Under the pieces are notes generated by a model. The model was not told where the DNA came from and ran no database searches. It saw only the letters and a program-made list of their open reading frames with translations. 64,000 nucleotides of DNA from Massilia norwichensis (GTDB taxonomy: Bacteria; Pseudomonadota; Gammaproteobacteria; Burkholderiales; Burkholderiaceae_D): positions 120,573 to 184,572 of the forward strand of contig NZ_JANUGX010000007.1 of assembly GCF_024753245.1 (NCBI RefSeq), in the 5' to 3' direction. Numbering within the stretch: position 1 is the stretch's first letter; each line of letters begins with the position of its first letter. The translations under genes and the position numbers were made by a program. Positions 62,312 to 64,000 of this stretch are shown piece after piece.

Positions 62312-62701
62312 TTAGGAATCCTTTCGCCATTTGAAGGCGTCAGCGAACTGCTGGGCCTTGCGGTCGAGGGAAGAATGGATGAGGTGGGTGACTTCGACCA
62401 GGTGGGTCGAGTACAGGTCGGCCAGACGGTCGATGCGTTCGCGCAGCGCGTCTTCGCGCGGCTGATAGCAATACGCATCGGTCATGCCGGGTGCGGGCGC
62501 AGCCATCCCCGAACGGCAAAGTTCGTCCAGCAAGCCTTCCGCGACCTTGTCGCGCACGTAGAGACGGCGCGCGAGGGTATCCCGGCTCCAGCCCTGCGCC
62601 GGGTTCGCCCGCATCAGCAGCAGGGCTTCGAGGAAAGGCACCGAGGGAATGCTGGTCAGCACGAAGCGCCGGACATCCTCGGGAATGGAGAAATTATCCA
62701 T
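62312..62701 (-). CDS. Small winged-helix-like protein
   Basis: Cytoplasmic protein of 129 residues that reads like a winged-helix domain. A helix FLEALLLMRANPAQG is followed by a helix-turn-helix-like segment WSRDTLARRLYVRDKVAEGL, a small wing, and a C-terminal helical tail (RIDRLADLYSTHLVEVTHL). It heads the operon with the two DUF5985 genes and may regulate it or sense a signal for them. The ATG at 62701 is used; a TTG six bases upstream is the alternative. No family name is certain. Confidence 0.72.
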   Translation of the reverse strand: MDNFSIPEDVRRFVLTSIPSVPFLEALLLMRANPAQGWSRDTLARRLYVRDKVAEGLLDELCRSGMAAPAPGMTDAYCYQPREDALRERIDRLADLYSTHLVEVTHLIHSSLDRKAQQFADAFKWRKDS

Positions 62702-62869
62702 TGCCAATATGTTTGCTCAAATGCACTTTAGCTTTTGGAAAGCGCGCATTCTATAACATTCCGATCGGAAATGCGTTTTCGTATCGTGCGCAGGCGCGAT
62801 TTCATGCAATGCGGGCACGCAAGGAGTACTCGGCTACAATGGCGGCACGATTGATCTTTGTTTATTACC

Positions 62870-63709
62870 ATGCTTCAGAAGTTGTTTGCTCCGCTTGTTT
62901 TACTGTCCAGTCTGCTCACTCTGGGGGCCTGCGACAGGCAAGCCGGCGAGGCGTCGCGCGCCCACACCCCGATGGCCGGCGCGCCGCGCACGGCCGAATC
63001 CTGCGCCGACCATTATCTCGAAGGCCGCGCGCCGCAAATCCAGAACCCCAAGCTGGCGCCGGCCACCAAGGAGCTGTGCTTCAAGGTTTTCAGCGTCATG
63101 CATTCGGGTATCACCCGCACCCCGCTGTGGTCGGCCGAGCACCTGGAAGCGCACGAGGTTGAAGCGGCGCAGCAACTGACGCGCGAGAATTCCTTCCACG
63201 CCGAGACGCGCGTGCCGGCCGGACAGCGGGCTGAGCTGTCCGACTACGCGCGCAGCGGCTTCGATCGCGGCCACATGGCCCCGAACGGCGACATGCCGGA
63301 CCGCGATGCCCAGCGCGACAGCTTCAGCCTGGCGAACATCGTGCCCCAGGACGGCGAGAACAACCGCCACCTGTGGGCCGGCATCGAAGGGGTGGTGCGC
63401 AAGATGGCGAAGAAGGAAGGCGACCTGTATGTGGTAACCGGACCGGCCTTCCTCGGCAGCAACCTGCGCAAGGTCGGCAAGGTGCTGGTGCCGACCCACT
63501 TGTACAAGCTGGTCTACAGTCCGCGCCAGAAAGCCGGCGCCGCGTGGTTCGTCGAGAACACGGCGGATGCGAAGCCGAACGTGATCCCGATTCCGGAACT
63601 CGAACGCATCATCGGCATCAATTTGCTGCCCGCATTGAGCGACGAGGAAAAGGGACGCATGCTGAAACTACCGAACATCCGCCAGAAGGGCGACAGGAGG
63701 AATTCATGA
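62870..63709 (+). CDS. Lipoprotein DNA/RNA non-specific endonuclease
   Basis: Predicted exported nuclease of 279 residues, anchored by a lipobox (TLGAC, Cys21). The endonuclease I/NucA-type active-site motif DRGH is at 132-135 (FDRGHMAPNGDM) and the Mg2+-binding Asn lies in SLANIVPQDGENN. It would degrade DNA and RNA without sequence preference outside the cytoplasm. The ATG at 62870 starts directly before the hydrophobic signal. Its stop overlaps the next gene by 4 bp. Confidence 0.93.
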   Translation: MLQKLFAPLVLLSSLLTLGACDRQAGEASRAHTPMAGAPRTAESCADHYLEGRAPQIQNPKLAPATKELCFKVFSVMHSGITRTPLWSAEHLEAHEVEAAQQLTRENSFHAETRVPAGQRAELSDYARSGFDRGHMAPNGDMPDRDAQRDSFSLANIVPQDGENNRHLWAGIEGVVRKMAKKEGDLYVVTGPAFLGSNLRKVGKVLVPTHLYKLVYSPRQKAGAAWFVENTADAKPNVIPIPELERIIGINLLPALSDEEKGRMLKLPNIRQKGDRRNS

Positions 63710-63972
63710 GCGACAAGCACGGCGAACGCAGCTTCGTCCCCTACGCCAACGAAGCCGACGTGATCGAGATCGGCCACCTGATGCTGGAAAACCGCCTGGA
63801 CCGCATCACCATTTCCGGCGATGTCGACCTGACCGCCGACAAGCAGGGTCTGGAGGCCGCGCGGCGGCTGCGTGCGCTGCTCGGCGCCGTCGTCGCCAGC
63901 CTCGAAAGCCGCGACCTGCCGGACCGGTTGCCGCCACCCGATGTCGAAACAGTGGACAATCCATTTGCATAA
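63706..63972 (+). CDS. Hypothetical protein, 88 aa, coupled to the nuclease
   Basis: Small acidic protein without signal peptide or membrane segment, starting MSDKHGERSFVPYANEA and ending VDNPFA. It has a compact middle (LENRLDRITISGDVDL) and a helix AARRLRALLGAVVASLE. AGGAGGAATTC precedes the ATG, which overlaps the nuclease TGA. The family is not recognised. Co-translation makes a functional link to the nuclease possible. Confidence 0.8.
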   Translation: MSDKHGERSFVPYANEADVIEIGHLMLENRLDRITISGDVDLTADKQGLEAARRLRALLGAVVASLESRDLPDRLPPPDVETVDNPFA

Positions 63973-63977
63973 CATTG

Positions 63978-63999
63978 ACGGGCCGCAAGGCCCGTTTTT
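63978..63999 (+). terminator. Rho-independent terminator after the nuclease operon
   Basis: Perfect stem ACGGGCC/GGCCCGT with loop GCAA; the run of T after it reaches the window edge. Confidence 0.92.
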
Positions 64000-64000
64000 C

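Overview
The window looks like a chromosomal segment of a GC-rich betaproteobacterium of the Oxalobacteraceae, most like Massilia or a close relative. The basis is the uniformly high-GC coding style, gene families typical of Burkholderiales (DUF2863, a RegB/RegA-type pair, DUF5985 and DUF3606 proteins, an NCS2 permease) and the dispersed inverted repeats with a CCCGC...GCGGG core. This placement comes from recalled family distributions, not a search. I see no rRNA, tRNA, insertion sequence, prophage or CRISPR array.

Layout. 0-8 kb: a truncated MHS-type transporter diverges from a cytochrome bo3 quinol oxidase operon (cyoABCD), a SURF1-like gene and a RegB/RegA-like two-component pair, all tightly packed or overlapping. 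8-13.4 kb: a large-subunit catalase (katE), then a more AT-rich islet with two small doubtful genes and an orphan NarL-type regulator, then a ZIP metal transporter. 13.4-17.4 kb: a TonB-dependent receptor diverging from a lipoprotein phosphoesterase. 17.4-21.9 kb: an ion-homeostasis locus with a structured leader ending in a terminator, a Kef-like antiporter, a YbdK-type carboxylate-amine ligase, a MarR regulator and a ClC transporter. 21.9-27.3 kb: a CHASE-PAS-GGDEF-EAL protein and a class A penicillin-binding protein. 27.3-30 kb: a stress-like set (SDR oxidoreductase, MscS channel, DUF3606 protein).

30-36.4 kb: a giant beta-propeller/amidohydrolase lipoprotein, a thioredoxin-MHS transporter-GFA operon and a DUF481 outer-membrane protein. 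36.5-40.1 kb: a NarL-type regulator and a REC/PAS/GGDEF-like/EAL protein. 40.1-44.1 kb: an NCS2 purine permease, a KDG kinase, a DUF2863 protein and a 63-bp tandem repeat. 44.5-52.2 kb: a glycosyltransferase, a LolC/E-type permease without LolD, an M16 peptidase, a small phosphoesterase and UDP-galactopyranose mutase. 52.5-60.4 kb: a KGG-type stress protein, a second MscS channel, and two paralogous hybrid histidine kinases converging on a NUDIX gene. 60.5-64 kb: a phytanoyl-CoA dioxygenase-like protein, a Q-rich small protein, a winged-helix/DUF5985/DUF5985 operon, and a lipoprotein nuclease with an overlapping small gene.

Two assemblies stand out. The first is a quinol oxidase operon that carries a kinase with the RegB quinone-binding heptapeptide and redox cysteine, so the sensor of the quinone pool is co-transcribed with the enzyme that drains it. 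The second is a leader RNA-antiporter-ligase unit in which a Kef-like antiporter without a regulatory domain is joined stop-to-start to a gamma-glutamylcysteine-ligase-like enzyme. Both are inferences from gene order and motifs and are set out in the findings.
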